64,000 bases of DNA from Vigna angularis (Eukaryota; Streptophyta; Magnoliopsida; Fabales; Fabaceae): positions 14,614,501-14,678,500 of the forward strand of contig NC_068970.1 in assembly GCF_016808095.1 (NCBI RefSeq), written 5' to 3'. Of this stretch, positions 49,065-61,700 are shown one piece after another (position 1 is the stretch's first letter; each line of letters begins with the position of its first letter). Both the position numbers and the translations under genes were made by a program. The notes beneath the pieces are model-generated. The model did no database searches. It was not told where the DNA came from and saw nothing but the letters and a program-made list of their open reading frames with translations.

Positions 49065-49930
49065 ATATGAAGTGTGAAAAACACTATTGTCAACCGGAAT
49101 CGCGGGACGAGATCCGAACAAGAAAAGCGGATTTGAAAAATAGATTGGAACCGGATTCCAAGTTCGAGAATCGATTACGTGTAGGAAAAGTATTAGCATC
49201 TTACAATGTTTGTCCGAAAGCAGTACCTTTAATTAAATACGCGAATCTGATGTGGTTTTCAAAATGTTTAATTATCCCAAAAAACAACAATCTAAATAAA
49301 CAAAATATATTTTTTAGTTTTTTGTGTCCGACAAGGATCGACCTTGCTCCTATGTATTCTCATTTAAAATGAGAAATCAGGATTACGTAATTCTTTCGAA
49401 AATTGTTTGAGAAGTTTGTTTGGAAATTTGTTTTGAAATGATTTTGGATTTTTGAAAAGTGAACCTGACAAGGACTAGTTTTGCTCCTACGTATCTCCAC
49501 TTTTTATGGAGAATCAAGGATCATGTAGTTCTGGCTAAAAGATTGATTGTTTAAAAATGTAGATGTTTTTTAGTTTTTAAAGATTTTATATTTTTTGGTA
49601 TTTTTGAGAAAAAGAAGATAATGAGTGCTGACGGTCACAGGAGTACTCTCGTACTTTTAGAATGACATTTGAATATTTTAATTATTTTTAAAAGAGCAAT
49701 AACCAGTATTAAGCACTAGGACGATGCAAACTATCACACGAGCACTCATACAGTTAATTACTTATTTAGGAAGACTTGAGAGTATTGAGTGATAGGGTGA
49801 TGCGACGATAGCACGATCACTCATACCATTATTTAATTTTTAGGATTAAGGATGTTAAGTACTAGGCCGATTCGGACGATCGCACGAGCACTCATACCAT
49901 TATTTAATTTTTAGATTGATTGTCGTTCTT
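49065..49930. repeat. Dispersed-repeat or LTR-like block with internal repeats
   Basis: A non-AT-biased start (49075-49240; an open frame with ESRDEIRTRKADLKNR) is followed by a direct repeat of GACAAGGAnnnnnnTTGCTCCTA at 49330 and 49467 (137 bp apart). A threefold repeat ending GCACGAGCACTCATAC starts near 49707, 49783 and 49854 (76 and 71 bp apart). The style resembles LTRs of legume Ty3/gypsy elements, but no coding domain or clean LTR ends are seen, so identity is open. Confidence 0.5.
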
Positions 49931-50279
49931 TTTTGAAATACGCAAAAAATCATTTTTAAAATTTTTAAATTTTATCCATTTTTTAAAGTTTATAATTTTA
50001 TTTTTTTTGTAATTTTTATCATATAGAAATAATTGCTTAAAATGAAATAAGAGCTTATTTAGTTATTAAATAAAAGAAGATTTTTAAACACTAAAAACTA
50101 TTAAATCTATTTTTTTTGTAGTTTTTTAATTTTATCCTTTTTATATCTTGTCTTTATTTTACAATTTTTTTATTAGACATTTATAAAGCAAAAACAGTGA
50201 ATGCGTAAGTTAATATGGATGTGTCGGAAGTAAGTGGAATAAATAGGTTTTAAAAATGATAACCAAAAATAAAAAGAAA

Positions 50280-51775
50280 CACAAGGCTTGGGGTGATGTC
50301 CAGCGGATGGAAAATAGGGGTAGGGAAGTGGGCCAAGGCTCAAACCCTTATTTAGGGTTTTCTTCCTCAGGCAAGAACGAGAGAAAAAGAAAAATGCTGC
50401 CCCATTTCTTCCCTAGCTAGCAGTGGCAGAGGTTTCTCCTCTTCAAACAAAAAAGAAAGGGGTTCTCCTTTGGACCAACGTTGCTGCATACCTCCGTGGT
50501 CGGTCGGAATCGCTACCGGCAACGTCACCCATGCTGGAAGCGCCGCTGCCACCCACAACGTTTCTCCCTTCACGCGCTGCGACTACCGGACCGTGCCCAC
50601 CTCCGCGGCCAAGACTCGCCACACTACGCCACTGTCAACGCTCATCATCAAGTTGCCGCCGGTGACCCTGGCCGTCGTCGAAGGTATCACCGGTGAGGGC
50701 CAAAACGCACGAACCACCTTCCTTCCCTTCCGTTATGCGAATCGAAGATGAAATCGAGCCGTTGTGATCGCGTCGCTTCTACACGGAATCCACACTCGCC
50801 GCCGGCGATGTCGCTGGCGATGCTACCGACGATTGTCTTCTTATTTGTACCATGTTTAATTGGGTATGGCTTTTGGGTTTCTGGTGGTTGGAGGGTGAAA
50901 ATGGTTGTGGCACGTTGAATCTGTTTTAGTGTTTTCCGTTGTTGGGGACAATGAATGACAATGAATAAGTATTGATCAATGGGTTTCAGGTCCTTATCTC
51001 TTTTTCAGGTGACGATTAGTGTTCGTACAGATTAAGCACGAATGGGTGATGAAGACTTTACAAAAAGCCAAGCGGCGAAGAAAAAAAAATAACATTTTGG
51101 AAAAAACATAGATTCGCATACGTTTACGCACGAGAGCAATCGGGACTAGCAAGTAGGGACATAAATGCTAACTCTTACAACGAAACAAAGACTCATACAT
51201 GCAAGAGCGATGGAGTAGCAAGACTTACCTCTGATTTCACTTTTGTGATATGGCTTGTAATCTTCGATCAATGCTCCTTGATTATCTTTTCGGAAGGTGA
51301 CCTTGTATCATTCCTTTATTGTAGGTGAAAGACCGTAATGGGTGAATGATAATGGTGTTGGAAGTGAGGGGAGTCAAGAGTTTGGGGTTCGGCTATGGTA
51401 TAATGATGTGAGACGCCATAGGTGGAAGTCAAAAGATGAACTGTGATAATGGGATCCAAAATGGCTCCCTCTCCCCAAAAGAAAAGGTTCATCCCAATAG
51501 AAAAAGCTTCCTCCCGCTCTGCTTGGGAATCAGGAGACTTGAGATTTCCTTCCTGTTCTTTTTCGTGTTAGCTTCATGGTCAAAGCCACCCTGTACAAAC
51601 ACCATTTCCTTTTTCGTGTTAACTCTCTTCAGCCAGAAGAACAAAGTCGATCGCACCGCGTGATAGGCATCATGGGAATGGGAATCGTAAGCATCGTTGC
51701 TTTGCACGGTGAATGACCGGATAATGCTTACCTCGACTGAATCGAGGAAAAGCAACTGCTGCCAAATCCATAAAA
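50280..51775. other. GC-rich non-coding island, possibly a retroelement LTR or leader
   Basis: 50400-50830 is far more GC-rich than its surroundings and rich in CCG/GCC. All three forward frames are partly open (e.g. 50423-50665, 50470-50751) but the translations are Arg/Pro/Ser-rich and unlike known proteins. The block continues to 51775 with ordinary sequence and then switches abruptly to A/T-only runs. The preceding 49065-49930 repeats suggest a single decayed insertion. No RT, integrase or gag is visible. Confidence 0.35.
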
Positions 51776-52200
51776 GGACTCTAAAAAAAGCTTAGTTGAC
51801 CACTGCATTTTATTTTCCATTTTTTCAATTTTTTTCATTTTTCTTTTTTTTACAAAAACAATTAAGAAAAGGTGATAAAAAAATAAAATAAAATTATAAT
51901 TAAAATTAAATTTAATACAAATAAAAATAGAAATAACAAAAATAAAATAAAGATAAAAATGCAAAATAAAAGAAACAAAAATTGAAACAAAAAACACTCT
52001 TTTTATTTTATTTATTTAAATTGACAATATAGTGGAGGTTGAATAGTATTTTTAACTAAACGCTTCAAGACTTATTGTAAATGTTAAAGGGTCTCCAACG
52101 AAGGTTAAACAAGTGCATAAATAAAAAGAGTTAAAGAAGAACGTTTTGAATAAAAGAGACAACGACACGTATAAATTTTATATTGGTTCACTCGATCTGA
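51776..52200. other. A/T low-complexity stretch
   Basis: 51830-52010 is nearly pure A/T with AAAATAAA-type runs. No gene. Confidence 0.5.
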
Positions 52201-52274
52201 ATCATGTCCAGTTTCTCTTAAGGGGTATCAATAATCTTATACAATATTACAGACGAGTATAACTATTGGTTACA

Positions 52275-52496
52275 AGTATTATTCACCACTCCCGACCTCC
52301 GTAATCAATCATTACTAGTCTAAGTATTCTAAATAACTTATGGTTCCCTTAGTCAATCTTAACTAGTTCGAGTATTACAAACCACTATTGGTTTCCCTAG
52401 TCAATCATGATTAGTCTAAGTATTATAAACCACTTTTGATTTCAAGTATTGTGACCACTCTTGGTATCTAAGTATTATTATCACTCCTAGTTTACA
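52275..52496. repeat. 48-bp minisatellite with shortened 26-bp units
   Basis: Units starting AGTATT begin at 52275, 52323, 52371 and 52419, exactly 48 bp apart, then at 52445 and 52471, 26 bp apart. The 48-bp unit reads AGTATTACAAACCACTATTG, then GTTTCCCTAGTCAATCATGA, then TTAGTCTA. The 26-bp forms lack the GTCAATCATGATTAGT part. Confidence 0.9.
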
Positions 52497-52499
52497 TGT

Positions 52500-53853
52500 G
52501 TTTTCTCACAAGTCACAAACAACTCTTTTAGAAAGAATACATGAGTAATACAAAATATTTCTGAAATTTTGTAATTACTCTCTCTCTCTCTTTTTGATTG
52601 GAAGATTTAGATGATGTGAGCTTTGAGAAAAGTGTTTGTTCTACAATTGCTATCTTGTTTTCTCTTTTTTCACTTGTTGAGTGTAAACATTAGCTATTAT
52701 GAGCTTGAAGATAGACCTTTGGAGCAAATAGTCTATAATAACTTTCTTATTCTTTTCTCTGAATGGAAGTTGTTGACGTTACGATTTTGAGGATAGAGTG
52801 GTAAGATAATTATGCAATGATAGTTCTCTTTTCTCTTTTTTTCTTATCTTCCTCTTTGTTTACCTCTCTTGTTCTTCGCATTTTGTCTTGTTTTGGCTTG
52901 TGCACTCTACCATATATTTTTTTCTTTATTGCAAGGCATGTTTATATAGACTTCCATGAGAGATGACCATTGGACACAAAGTTGACTTCCATATAGGTTT
53001 CATAGCCTTTTAGGTAGCTTGGTGAGACTCGGGTCTATGTTGTAGAGTGATAGAGCAAGAAGCTTTGAGAAAAACATTTTATGAATATCTCTTTATCTCA
53101 ACGTCTTTTCTTTATCTTTGTGCAGGATTTTTTGAACAAAGCTTGGTGTTATCATTTATTACACTGAAGAAGAGAACAAAGCATGCAAGCATAAAAACAC
53201 TTTTTTTTTTCATACAATATTAATGTTTTAACCGTTGATGATCATCAAGCACGTTACATGTTCAAAGTATTCTTGCATATGTCAACATAATTTAATTAAA
53301 GCATCATTTAATGGCAAATCGATGTATATGACATATTTTCTAAACGTTTGTTTCATAAAGTTGACTACATAATGTTACATTGTTTATGTATGAAAAAGTT
53401 TAGTCGCTTTATCATTTGATTAGGCACATGTTTTGCATTTTCAACACTATATGCTGAATATAATAACTTTAAACATTTATTACATAGTGTTGTTTAGTGT
53501 TTTAGATCAACCATTATATTGACAAATATTTACTTCATTTAATATTATTTTTTAGTATATCCAGTCATTTAGAGGCTACTTTCTATAAGCAATATCTCAC
53601 TACTTTCTAGAATTCGTTGAGTATTATTTGATAAAATTCAAAACATGGGTTGCTAAACATTATAGTTTCTCTATATGATTTTTTTCTCAACATTATAAAT
53701 ATTTTAAATTATTATGTAATTATTTAAATTAAAAAAATAGTTACTAAAATGATAAAACTAAAAATAGTTTTTTATTATGAATAATAATTTAATTTTAAAA
53801 ATAGTAATTAAGAAAGTAACATTAGAAAAGAATATCTTATAGTTATAATATTT

Positions 53854-53855
<2 letters not shown>
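52500..53855. other. Intergenic DNA with no recognised gene
   Basis: Non-coding, moderately AT-rich. 52560-52990 is pyrimidine-rich on the plus strand. 53690-53830 contains a fragment of the AT-rich tandem family seen at 48100-48800. Confidence 0.4.

Positions 53856-53926
<71 letters not shown>
53856..53926. repeat. (AT)n microsatellite
   Basis: About 35 AT units, directly upstream of the copia relic. Confidence 0.9.
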
Positions 53927-53931
<5 letters not shown>

Positions 53932-54058
53932 CTACATATATTATGTACATCTCAAAAGTTTGCAATGAGAGATGTGACATAGCAATTAAGATTGCAAAGG
54001 TGTATAACGTTGTCTATTACGAGGACAATTCATTGCAACTACACAAACATGCAAAAAG

Positions 54059-54330
54059 TTGTTATGGTTGAAGAAGTCATTACAAGAGTTTGGTTTTGTG
54101 CATAACAACTATTCATTATTTGTTGATAGTCAAAGTGCTATTCAGTAAGAATATAATTTTTCATTATAGGTCCAAACATTTTGACGTGATGTATCATTGG
54201 ATATGTGATACTTTGAATGCTAAGTTGTTGAGATTGAATAAAGTTTGTATAGATGACAGTGTTGCTGATACCATAAATAAGGTTTGTTATAAGATCATCG
54301 AATTAACCCTCACCTCCACATATACGAGTG
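54059..54330 (+). pseudogene. Ty1/copia RNase H fragment, frameshifted
   Basis: One frame (from 54059) reads LLWLKKSLQEFGFVHNNYSL then DSQSAIQ and stops at the TAA at 54147. The next frame continues the family sequence as SKNIIFHYRSKHFDVMYHWI and then AKLLRLNKVCIDDSVAD. This is the end of a copia pol protein, the RNase H region with its DSQSAI and RSKHIDVRYHWIRD landmarks. A small deletion near 54143-54150 shifted the frame. No integrase or reverse transcriptase is found beside it, so it is a decayed fragment. Confidence 0.82.
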
Positions 54331-55761
54331 CAAAGATGTGTTGTGTTGGACTCCCAATTATATGTCTAAAATGTTTCACATAATTAAGTTCATTTTGTCT
54401 TACTATTTAATCTAAGTAGAGAAGGACCTCTTAGTTCAAGATGAAAGTTTATTTTCCTAACTCTTAAAAAAGAAAAAAAAGAGAGAAAATTTATTCATAT
54501 TTCACAATGCCACATAAGAAAAATTGTAATTCATATATAATGTTGAATTGAACTGAAAGTTTGACCACATATTTGTGTTATAGCGTTTTTCATTTTAATG
54601 GTTGGGTCGTTAATTAGAAATTTGTGATTAAAGAAATTAGTCTTGTACAAGTACTCTATTTCATGTTTCTCTTTCTTTTCTTTGTTCTTTATATTCGAAT
54701 ATATTTGATTTGATTATCTTACCTATATTAAATCTTAATGAATCTTGATTTACTATTTTTTTTTTGTTTTTCCGTTCTCACGCATCATATTAAAAATATT
54801 GATACTTTTTCATATATTATTACATGTTTGGAAAAAAAAATTGACCGCATGTTTTGATAGATTTGATTGTTGTTACTATTTTTCCCTTTAACATTTTTTA
54901 AATATGCATGTTTTTAAAATCTTTATAGTAACAAATAATTTTTTTTATTAAAATAATAAAAAACATTAATAATTAAAAGATCTTATTTTTATTTACATTT
55001 TTTTCTTAAAATCTTTTCATCATCTATTCCAAAGGCAAAGAAAACAAGGTTAAACATAACTGAATTTTCAGTCTTCGTCAATTTTTGAAGGATAAATTAA
55101 ATATATACTTACGAAATTAGTAATTCTGTACCATTTCCGTACCCTACATTTTCTCAAAAAAGAAAACTAGAAAACGAAATGTCCACGCAGAAAAGAAAAA
55201 GGTAGTTGAGATGTTAAACGATGAGATGAGATAGGATGAGCAATCATATATTTTTTTTCCCTAAAAATATTAACAAATTGGGTAAAAAGTAAACGAATGC
55301 GACGATAACATGGGAGGCAGTTGTACACCGAGGCGCATGATAGCAAATGAGTTGGCGTTGGGGGTGGGTCCCACTGGCGGTTCAGCAACATGCGGTTCCG
55401 GTTCAGGACCTCGTCCTCAATCGGTCCACTCCGCTTCTGCGAAATTTCTTCGTCTCTCACCCTCGCCTTCTCGAATTGGAACTCCTTCAACCTTTGCACC
55501 GTTCAACACGTCATACTCTCTTCAACTATCGGTAATTCTGTTGCTTTGCTTCTATTTATAATTTTTCTCGTGAATTAGCTCCTCCGGTTTCCCTGTTTCC
55601 TTTCCCTCGCCGTTTCCATTTTAGTGAAATTGAACAAACCGTTTCCGTTTCTCCTGCTTTCTGTGCTCGTAGCCTGATCAGCTTCTCCGATTTGCCGGCG
55701 ATCTCCCTCTGTTCGCGATCGATCAACGATTGAGGTTTAGGACACAGAGTCAGAGGTCGAA
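54331..55761. other. Upstream region of the KEULE-like gene
   Basis: 54400-55160 is AT-rich with nothing recognised. From about 55300 the sequence becomes GC-richer and pyrimidine-rich and probably contains the 5' UTR, possibly with a non-coding exon ending near a GGTAATTC donor-like site at 55530. The open frames at 55310-55578 look like UTR, not protein. Confidence 0.45.
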
Positions 55762-58700
55762 ATGTCCGTGTCGGATTCCGATTCCTCCTCCTCCTCCTAT
55801 GGCGCTGACTGCAAAAGCCTAAAACAAGTTAGCCGCGAGCGTGAGTACCTCTCCCTTCTCTTATCAATTCACATTAAGTTCCGAATCGCTTCAAGTATCT
55901 GTTAGCTAGTAGAACTTTTCTTTTTTGTTTGGCTGTCTTTTTCGCTTTTGGTTTTGTAAAGGAGGCTATATGGTGTTTGCTCATTGCGTATTTTGTTACT
56001 CATTGGTTCTGATCTCGGTGAATGCAAATACAATTTGCTCTTGGTGTATGTTCTATTTTTTTTGGGAGTGTTATCAGCTAAATGACAGAGTAGGTGAATG
56101 CAAGTCAGCAGCTGGTGCGTTATGGGAACTCTGCGAAGATTGTACTTAAAGGGGATCGGAATCTGCTCGAGAGCCATTAGTATTTAGTTTCTACAATTTT
56201 CTTGATTGGGATGAAAATCGCTGTTTTTCTTTTCACCTATGATTTTACCCAAGCTGCAAGAAATAGGAGGTCAATGCTAGTAGTCTCTTCGATACGATGT
56301 TCTCCTAAGTGAATGTAGAAGCCAATTGTCAAAGGATATTGCAACGGATATTATTAAGAATCGGACTTCTACATGTGAGACTAGTATGCTGTGTTATAAT
56401 ATGCATAGATTCATGGAAATATGGCTGACAGAAATGATCTTTATGATTTGTTGTGTTAAAAATAGGAACCATTTGAAGCTCCTTTTTGTTTGGGGAACTC
56501 CATCAACGTATCTTTTTTTTTTAAGCTGAACTGGTCTGAATAGCTTTGCTTTATATTTGATCGTATTTCTTATTGGATATTAAAATTTGTACTTTTGAGT
56601 TCTTTGGGATGTACACTTGGAAGCAAAATTCTGGTTCTTAATTCCTTCCCGTAATCTCCTTTTAGAAATTTATGCTCACCTTTGTATGCAAAGTCTTTCG
56701 TTGTTGGTTTTTGATGAACTCACTGACTTCTCTCTAAATGTTGATGTTATGTGTTTTTGCTTCAGTTTGAGACTTGTAGCCATTTATCTTTAGGCTGTCT
56801 AGCTGCCCGATATTTGTTGTTTAGGTTGTTTGGTAGTTTTTGTTCAAAGCTGGATCCGTTGATTGAGTTTGGAGCACTTTTTGAAATGCCATGTCAGGGG
56901 TTTTGGGAAAACTGAAGAGTGAGTTTTTTGGGCAGGTAGGTGAGAGTAGTAGAAATTAGAATTTTAAGGTGGCTTATGTTGCAAAATGAATATAGGTGAT
57001 TACAAGAAAATATTGGTGTAGTATTACTGAGTACTGAACATCAGTTACAATGCTTTGAACACCTACAAAGAATGACACTGGAAGCACCAGTAAGGAGAGT
57101 AGGGTGCAAGGTTTGTAATCCTGTGAAAAAGGAATAGACAAAGACTAATTAGGGGAAGTTAATAACAGGAATCTCATGGTAAATGGTATCAATTTGGTCT
57201 TTAATTGGGCTGAATTGTGTCATGTGGTCCATGTAGCAGACTCGCTTAGTGGGATAAGGCTATTATTGTAGTGTGTATCTTGATGATTATGTTTAGAGAG
57301 GAATGATAGAGTTTTGGGATAATTTCTTGCTATTAACCATTTTGTCTCTATGGAGCAAAGAGCTTGTCTGAATCTCGGCTACACTGCCACGTTAATTTTT
57401 TTTACTCAAGCTTAAATTGCTTTGGAATGTGTATTTTGTATCCATTCAAGATAGAAGTGGTCTTCCTTATTCCTAGTGTCCTTATGGTATGCAGATCATA
57501 ATTATTTTAAAGGGGTCCTTTTAGCAAACATGTACAGATATTTGAAAGGGGTCCTTTTAACAATACAGATATTTGAAATCAGTAATTCATTTGCAAGGAT
57601 TGCATATTTTTGTAATTTTTCTTTCGTCGAACATTTTAATTGTAAAATGCTTAAAATTTAGCCTTGACCAGTTGCTTTCTGATCTGACTATTCTTAATTT
57701 CTGTTTATGATAAACTTTCTGCAGGATTGCTACATGAAATGCTCAGGTCAGCAAAAACAGGGGATTCAAAATCTACATGGAAGGTATAAGATGCTGTTAG
57801 TTAAATGAATTCTGCCTAAGTTTTTTTACTTCGCCTTAGATACAGACGAACCACCTTCTGTCTGTTTCGGCTTTAGTTTGGAGTTTCATTTTAGGAACTT
57901 ATAGCAGAAATTTCATTTTATGATGTTGATGATTAGACAAGTGGTAGATTTAGCAAATCTATTAAGTATTCCATCTTGTTTGGACAGTCAATTAGCTAAA
58001 TCATGTATTTGGAATGGTTTCTCAATTCATTTGATCTATAGCTATGTGCTACATGGCCAAGTAATTATTAGTCATCAGCTTAGCCTAATTTCAAGTGGGA
58101 TCATTGTGGAAAATTTATCATTTTTCTGTACATTTTGTACTAGAATTAACTATTGAGCAGCAGAGCCTGATGACTATGCCTTTTTACTATATCATCTGTT
58201 GGGTTTAGCCAAAAATAAGAGGAATGATTTTGCAAGGAAAAAAGGGAAAACGTCACATTTGAAATCTTTCATCATTTGGTATTGTCAAAGTACAAAGGGT
58301 AAAGAAAAAGTTACGGACGCCGCATAAAAAAAGTGTTTCTTTCTAAATAGAAAGAAAAGTGTATGAAAGCTTCTGGAGATTAAAGACTGCAAAAGGCTTA
58401 TTTATATCACAAATCATTTTTTTATTTAGAGATTTTATGTCATTTTACTCATATTTTGTCCGTTCACGTCCTATAAAAATCATACAGGAGGAATTCATTT
58501 TTTCACTCCTTTTCTTTTCTCTCACTTTCTTTCATAAACCAAACATAACCTAAATATATGTTCTTAGATAAGGGGTACATGATGAAAGCTTGCAGAAACT
58601 TATGAAAATGAGACATTAGTGTGTGATAGAGAAATGGAGGTTGAGTTTGGAGACAGGTTGTCTGCTATGATGGTTAGAGACATGATTTCATTATATTAGA

Positions 58701-61700
58701 GATATGATTTGATTATGTTAGAGATGTGATTTGATTGCACGAAATAGGGAGATATGATATGATAGGGAAATATCTCGCCCAACATTTCCTATTATTATAT
58801 TCTTAGAAAGTGAATTATAAGCCTAATACAATCTCACAATACACAAAATGTATTTTTAAAGTCAGGTTTGCATTTACTTATGTTATAATTTGTCCTTATC
58901 TCTAGTCAATATGAGATTTCAAATATATATGTTGATTTTGTTCCTTATTATTGTGTCTTTTCTTCATTATACATAAGAATACTCATGTGTACAAAACACA
59001 CAAAATTCATTATGTTCCTTCTTGGCTTCTCTCTTCTTAACATGGTGTTAATCTCTTTTGTCACTAATGTTTTGAACAATGACATTTAGTAGTTTATTGG
59101 GATGAGTTCTTTATTGTCTTTAATTTACCACTGTAAATAATAATTTTTTGGGATTTCTCTCATGTGTTTCTACTCGGCGTACTCTCCTTGTTATGTATGT
59201 AGAGTGGTTTTATAACTTTGTAATGTTCTTTCCTTTTAATGTATTTTTCTTATATGCCTTGGTATAGGAGTGTTAAATTTTAAAACCATTCATGAACTTT
59301 TATTAGACAGCATAATCTTTTGCAATAGTTGGTTTCATTACATGGCATTAAAGTGATGATGAAGTGGTCTAGAGTTTGATTGGTCTTGTGCATTTTTCAT
59401 GCTTGAAGCTTAAAAAACCATAGTGCACGAGATTGCATTGGATGTAAAACCATGCATGGGCCTTCTCCTAATAATATAAGCTTTTGGGATTCTTGGTTCT
59501 TCACAGGGAGATTGACTTTTAATCCACACATTTGTTTCTTTTTCAAGGAACCCGCTTTAGCTTGAAAATGACTAAAATATCATGCTTCATTTGTTTACCA
59601 TCTTGTATGGTTCATGAACTGCTTGCCTGCAGGTACTAATAATGGACAAACTCACTGTAAAGATAATGTCTCATTCTTGCAAGATGGCTGATATCACTGA
59701 TGAAGGCGTGTCATGTAAGAATCACAAGTTTGATTTACCATTTTTGTTCTGTCCACTGTCAGTGAAAGACCTATTGATTTTCTACGATTTGGTTTTAATA
59801 GCATGGTTGTTGAGTTATTCTCTGATATTCAAATGTAAAATTTTTATTTATACTCCAAAGAATGCAATCTGAATATATGCTATTCAAGTTGTTAAATGTG
59901 GTTAATTTTCTGTTAAAAGAAAAAGTTACCTAAACAAAAAGAGTTAATAAAAAGAACAGTTGTTTCTTTTTTAGCTTCAGGATTTTGAGTCTACCAGTAA
60001 TGACGAGACTGGTAAAGTGGTAAATACATAGATAGCAGGGTGATTCCATGTTCTTCTATTGTATTCATCTTGTAGAAAAATAATATAATTATAAATGAAG
60101 GAATGTGATTACACCCTTTACCTTGTTCAATTATGTGTGATATGATTCCTTTTTATATGACATTTGAACCGTGGGAGAAATCTGATCCTTCACGTACTAA
60201 TTGCTGATATTACTTGTCATAACTCTTAGAGGTCTTTGATTGACAGAAAGAAACGCAGAGGAACTGGTTTCTTCTTTCTTTTCTTTTTGGAATTTATTGG
60301 GAGTTCTAATCGACTATTTGTTTTGAGGCATTGCTTTTAAATTTTTTTTTTGGAAGTGAGAATGGATTGGAAAGGAAATATATGAAATAAAATGGAAAGG
60401 GAAGGCAAAAAATGAAATGGAATGGAGTTGCCTTCCCTTTGTTTGGATAATTAACCAGACAAGAAAGGAGAAGTTAAGGGGTTGTAAAGTTTTAATACAA
60501 CCATTATAAAAATTTAATTAATTCTACTTTGGCTCACATTCCAATTTTGTGGAAAATGTAGTTTAACAGATTCACTGTATTACATTCCCCTTCCTAAATT
60601 TTCTAACTTCTGAATAAGGGGATTGATTTCCTTTTCATTCAGCATTAACTGCCTCTGATTTTAAGATTTGATGCTATTTTTGTGCCGTCAGAAATTTAAT
60701 TGTAACATTGATGTTTCCACCTTTGTTAAACTTGCAGCTTTTGTGCTTTAATTACACTTCTTGTTCAGCTATATGTTTTAATGAACTTCAATCATTCCGT
60801 TAAAGAACTATTTTTCTTAGCTATCAATATTGGATTTAACTAACATGTTTATGGAAGATAATTATTTCGTAACCTATATTTTGCATCACTAGTTCTAATT
60901 CTTGAACGGTGTAATATGTTTTTATATTTGCAGTGGTTGAAGACATATACAAGCGAAGGCAGCCGTTGCCCGCTATGGATGCTATATACTTCATACAGCC
61001 AACAAGAGAGAAGTACTTGTCCTTTGTCTCATGTTTGTGGTGGCATAGATACTGATTTGTCTTTAATTAATTTGAGGTTGCTCATGGATCAAAAACACAA
61101 TAGAAGAGGACCTAGAAGTTGTTTTTTTTGTTGGTCTTTCATGGTTGCTTTTTGCATGATTTCTGTTAGTTCTACAGGAAAAGTTAAAGTTCCTCATGCT
61201 GAAGGTTATTGTTTAGCAACATGTAAAAAATACTTGTACAACAGAGATTTTGTGTTGATACTGGCCAAGAAAACAAATGGACAGATTGTGTTGTTGATAG
61301 TTTTCAGTTTTAGGATTAATGTACTGAAACTATAGTTAATTTTGTGGTGCATGTCTATTTTGGTATGTATGTTTCAGAGTTTCTTTTGAAGTATGTCTGT
61401 AATGTCTATACATATGCAGTTTCAAAGTTATTTTTGTTAGCATAACTTCGAATCTCTTGGTTGAAAATAACATCTCAGTGGTCATAGGTTCCTAAATTTG
61501 AGAGTATTATTTTTTTTCCTATAGTCTCTTGCAATTAACTCTTTATTTTATTCTTTATTTCATGAATTATATGGTATTTTTTTTTCTTATCTACAAAATG
61601 TATCATTTACACATAAATATTTTATTGTTATTCTTTCTATCACTCTGTCACTTTCTCTCCCTTTTTTACTGATGAGAAAATATAAAAGTTAAAATGAAAA

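Noticed and set aside
50423..50751. Overlapping forward frames in the GC-rich island
   Set aside because: All three frames are open for similar lengths with low-complexity Arg/Pro/Ser content, which is a composition effect.
55310..55561. 83-codon open frame before the KEULE-like start
   Set aside because: Gly/Ser/Pro-rich, overlapped by other open frames, and placed where the 5' UTR of the SM protein gene is expected.
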